Shown here: positions 6,287-7,895 of the stretch, in pieces
Layout of the letters: each line of letters starts with the position of its first letter
Position numbering within the stretch: the first letter of the stretch is position 1
NCBI GenBank assembly: GCA_015661045.1
Contig: JACVQG010000155.1
Span: forward strand, 1-7,895
DNA from: Dehalococcoidia bacterium
Lineage (GTDB): Bacteria; Chloroflexota; Dehalococcoidia; JACVQG01
Direction of reading: 5' to 3'
Length of the DNA: 7,895 nt
The notes under the pieces: generated by a model
Told to the model about the DNA's origin: nothing
What the model saw: the letters and a program-made list of their open reading frames with translations, nothing else
The model's database searches: none
Program-made: the position numbers and the translations under genes

Positions 6287-7270
6287 ATGATAAAGACACT
6301 GGAAATCAAGAACTTTAAGTCAATTAAGCATCTTAAGCTGGACTGCAAGCGCGTAAACGTGTTCATCGGCGAGCCGAACACGGGGAAGTCCAACTTGCTT
6401 GAGGCTCTGAGTCTTTTTTCGTTTGCGTACTATTGCCGTTACGGGTACAAACTCAAGGATTTCGTTAGAATTGAATCAGTCAGCAACCTGTTTTATGATG
6501 AAAGCTTAGATGAGACAGTTCAAATTGTTGCTGATGACAAATCAATTGAAATAGGGTTCAAGGACAACCACTTTCAAGGACAGGTGGGAGAAGGGGGAAC
6601 TGGGGGCAAAGCACACTTTTCCAAGCTCAGCGGTGATTATACAAGCATTAGCGTTGATATGCTTAGACAGGAAGCATCATCTGCTTTCAAATTGTATAAG
6701 TTTGTTGTGCGGGAAGCGTTTCAGCAGAACGAATCGGGATTTCTTTTGCCTCCTTTCGGAGATAACCTGTTCTCTTTATTGATGACACACCGAGAGTTGA
6801 GGTCTCTGGTTACCAAGTTTCTTTCCGGGAGTGGGCTGAGACTGGGTTTCAGAAAGCAGGAAAGGAAGCTGGAACTGATCAAACATGCAGATGACGTTTT
6901 CATATCTTATCCTTATTCTTTGGCCTCCGATACGCTTCAAAGAATTATCTTCCACCTCGCTGCGGTTATATCCAATAAAGACTCGGTTCTCATACTAGAA
7001 GAACCAGAAGCCCATGCGTTCCCTTACTATACAAAATACCTGGCTGAGGTAATTGCTCTAGATGAAAATAAAAACCAGTATTTCATTTCCACTCACAACC
7101 CCTACTTTCTTGAGCCAATTTTGGAAAAAACTCCAAAGGATGAAATAGGCATCTTCATAACATACTTCAAAGATTACGAGACGAAGGTCAAACAGTTAAG
7201 CCAAAGAGAACTGGAAAAAATAATGGAAATTGATGTGTTTCTTAATCTTGACCGATTTGTCAAAGCATGA
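6287..7270 (+). CDS. AAA ATPase, OLD/RecF/SMC-like family (AAA_15/AAA_21 type)
   Basis: A 327-residue ABC-type/OLD-like ATPase without a fused nuclease. It opens with the typical IKTLEIKNFKSIKHLKL strand. Walker A is GEPNTGKS at 28-35, followed by NLLEAL. A degenerate signature region (SYPYSLASDTLQRI) lies at 207-220, Walker B VLILEEPE at 234-241, and the switch histidine is His270 in FISTHNPYF. The spacer between Walker A and the signature (about 170 residues) is short, with no long SMC-type coiled coil. Its stop overlaps the ATG of the small partner (7267-7270, ATGA), so the two form a translationally coupled pair. Such ATPases paired with a small effector occur in phage-defence and other accessory cassettes; this function is inference. 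Base composition is visibly more AT-rich than the carboxylase genes 16 bp upstream, and the ribosome site is weak, suggesting separate origin. It appears intact. Confidence 0.85.
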   Translation: MIKTLEIKNFKSIKHLKLDCKRVNVFIGEPNTGKSNLLEALSLFSFAYYCRYGYKLKDFVRIESVSNLFYDESLDETVQIVADDKSIEIGFKDNHFQGQVGEGGTGGKAHFSKLSGDYTSISVDMLRQEASSAFKLYKFVVREAFQQNESGFLLPPFGDNLFSLLMTHRELRSLVTKFLSGSGLRLGFRKQERKLELIKHADDVFISYPYSLASDTLQRIIFHLAAVISNKDSVLILEEPEAHAFPYYTKYLAEVIALDENKNQYFISTHNPYFLEPILEKTPKDEIGIFITYFKDYETKVKQLSQRELEKIMEIDVFLNLDRFVKA

Positions 7271-7621
7271 CCATTTACGTGGAATGTAAAACTGATTCCA
7301 CACTGGTTAATGCTCTTCTGGGAACTGCTAAGAAGGATATCGCACACGAAAAAGGCAAACCGGCGATATGGTCTCAAGCTGCTCTACGACCCATTGTTGG
7401 GAAACGAGCTGATAGTGCTACGTCCCAGTCTGGAGTGGTGGATACTGGATGCTGCCAGGGAGGCTGGACTAAAAACATATAAGTACGGCTTATCTGATAA
7501 CCCGTCAGCCTTCCATCGGGACACAAATATATCTCAAAATGAGTTTAAGAGGTTGGTCCGTGATTTGAAGGATTCAAACAGGTTGAAAAATCTTAAAAGG
7601 TTATTAGAAGGTAAAAGATAG
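7267..7621 (+). pseudogene. Small partner of the AAA ATPase, broken by an internal frameshift
   Basis: The gene starts at ATG 7267, overlapping the ATPase stop. The first frame reads MTIYVECKTDSTLVNALLG and on to HEKGK, about 30 residues that look like the start of a small Toprim-like/nuclease-like strand-helix unit (acidic Glu6 after hydrophobic residues). It then degrades into a low-complexity frame ending at 7482. A second frame takes over near 7357-7366 with YGLKLLYDPLLGNELIVLRPSLEWWILDAAREAGL and runs to TAG 7619-7621, ending in a basic helix. The second frame's formal ATG at 7310 lies inside the first frame and is not a true start. Joined, the two give about 115 residues. From memory of similar ATPase partners, a central stretch of some 35-45 residues seems missing, so an internal deletion rather than a single-base slip is suspected. 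The function is unknown and the family assignment tentative. Confidence 0.6.
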
Positions 7622-7624
7622 AAT

Positions 7625-7895
7625 ATGCCTCAAAATTTAGCTGAAAAGATATTGAGTAAGAAGTCCGGCATTATGGTCAAAGCCGGCGATATTGCCATCT
7701 GCCAGGTGGACCTGGCCTTTGTCCAGGATACCACCGGCCCGCTGACAGTCCGCCAGTTCTACGAGGGCGGTTTCCAAAAGCTGGCTAACCCCGATAAGAC
7801 CATCCTGTTTTTAGACCATGCCGCCCCCAGCCCCTCCAGAGAGCTATCCAACGACCACCTCACCCTGAGAGATTTCGCGACCCGCACCGGCGCCC
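7625..7895 (+). CDS. Aconitase/3-isopropylmalate dehydratase large-subunit family, N-terminal part (3' partial)
   Basis: The first 90 residues of a hydro-lyase of the aconitase superfamily, running off the window. It opens MPQNLAEKILSKKSG, then VKAGDIAICQVDLAFVQDTTGPLTV matches the conserved N-terminus of LeuC/homoaconitase-type proteins (x-V-D-x-x-x-x-x-D-x-T-x-P). LFLDHAAPSPSRELSNDH corresponds to their DH-x-x-PSP loop. The [4Fe-4S] cysteines lie beyond the window. Members isomerise citrate/isocitrate, 3-isopropylmalate or homocitrate; which one cannot be told here, though a role in central carbon metabolism would fit the carboxyltransferase operon upstream. ATG 7625 is three bases after the preceding stop. 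A GAAGG site (7607-7611) lies 13 bases upstream, rather far. The return to GC-rich codons marks the end of the ATPase cassette. Confidence 0.85.
   Translation, partial: MPQNLAEKILSKKSGIMVKAGDIAICQVDLAFVQDTTGPLTVRQFYEGGFQKLANPDKTILFLDHAAPSPSRELSNDHLTLRDFATRTGA

Noticed and set aside
6034..6393. Antisense frame of 119 codons over the biotinyl domain and the ATPase start
   Set aside because: It overlaps two well-supported genes and its sequence looks like a reverse-complement shadow.
1..7895. CRISPR arrays, insertion sequences, tRNA or rRNA genes
   Set aside because: No spaced direct repeats, transposase motifs with terminal inverted repeats, or tRNA/rRNA-like sequences were seen on reading either strand.

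Overview
The window looks like a chromosomal segment of an anaerobic, probably Gram-positive bacterium of the Clostridia/Peptococcia type (Pelotomaculum, Desulfotomaculum or Moorella relatives). That guess rests on strong purine-rich Shine-Dalgarno sites, tightly packed same-strand genes, and an operon pairing a methylmalonyl-CoA/propionyl-CoA carboxyltransferase with a biotin-carrying 5S/PycB-type carboxyltransferase but no biotin carboxylase. The taxon is an inference; no marker gene is present. All genes lie on the + strand.

Layout. Bases 1-1884 hold a membrane sensor histidine kinase (dCache sensor, one visible membrane helix, HAMP, GAF, HisKA, HATPase_c) that enters from outside the window. 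It is split inside its GAF domain by a frameshift, with roughly 40 GAF residues apparently missing. At 2011-2454 is a stand-alone CheY/Rcp1-type response regulator, its likely partner. The 2455-2645 gap holds a plausible extended -10 promoter and a 5'-UTR hairpin. At 2646-6270 is a three-gene operon: a PccB/MmdA carboxyltransferase, a 59-residue accessory subunit, and a PycB/OadA/5S-like subunit with a C-terminal biotinyl domain. Together these suggest a methylmalonyl-CoA:pyruvate transcarboxylase, as used in the methylmalonyl-CoA route of propionate metabolism. The carboxyltransferase gene carries an exact 19-bp tandem duplication that breaks its frame near the N-terminus.

At 6287-7621 is a visibly more AT-rich two-gene cassette: an OLD/RecF-like AAA ATPase and a small partner gene that is itself broken by a frameshift. 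It sits flush between the carboxylase operon and the 5' end of an aconitase/3-isopropylmalate-dehydratase-like gene (7625 to the window edge).

The most notable points are the three independent frame-breaking lesions in 7.9 kb (one exact short tandem duplication, two apparent internal deletions of similar size), the transcarboxylase-like operon without a biotin carboxylase, and the ATPase cassette placed within a metabolic gene run. The lesions could be real decay or assembly/consensus errors; sequence alone cannot decide. I did not find a clearly new biological system. The ATPase-partner pair is the best candidate for an accessory, possibly defence-related, unit.
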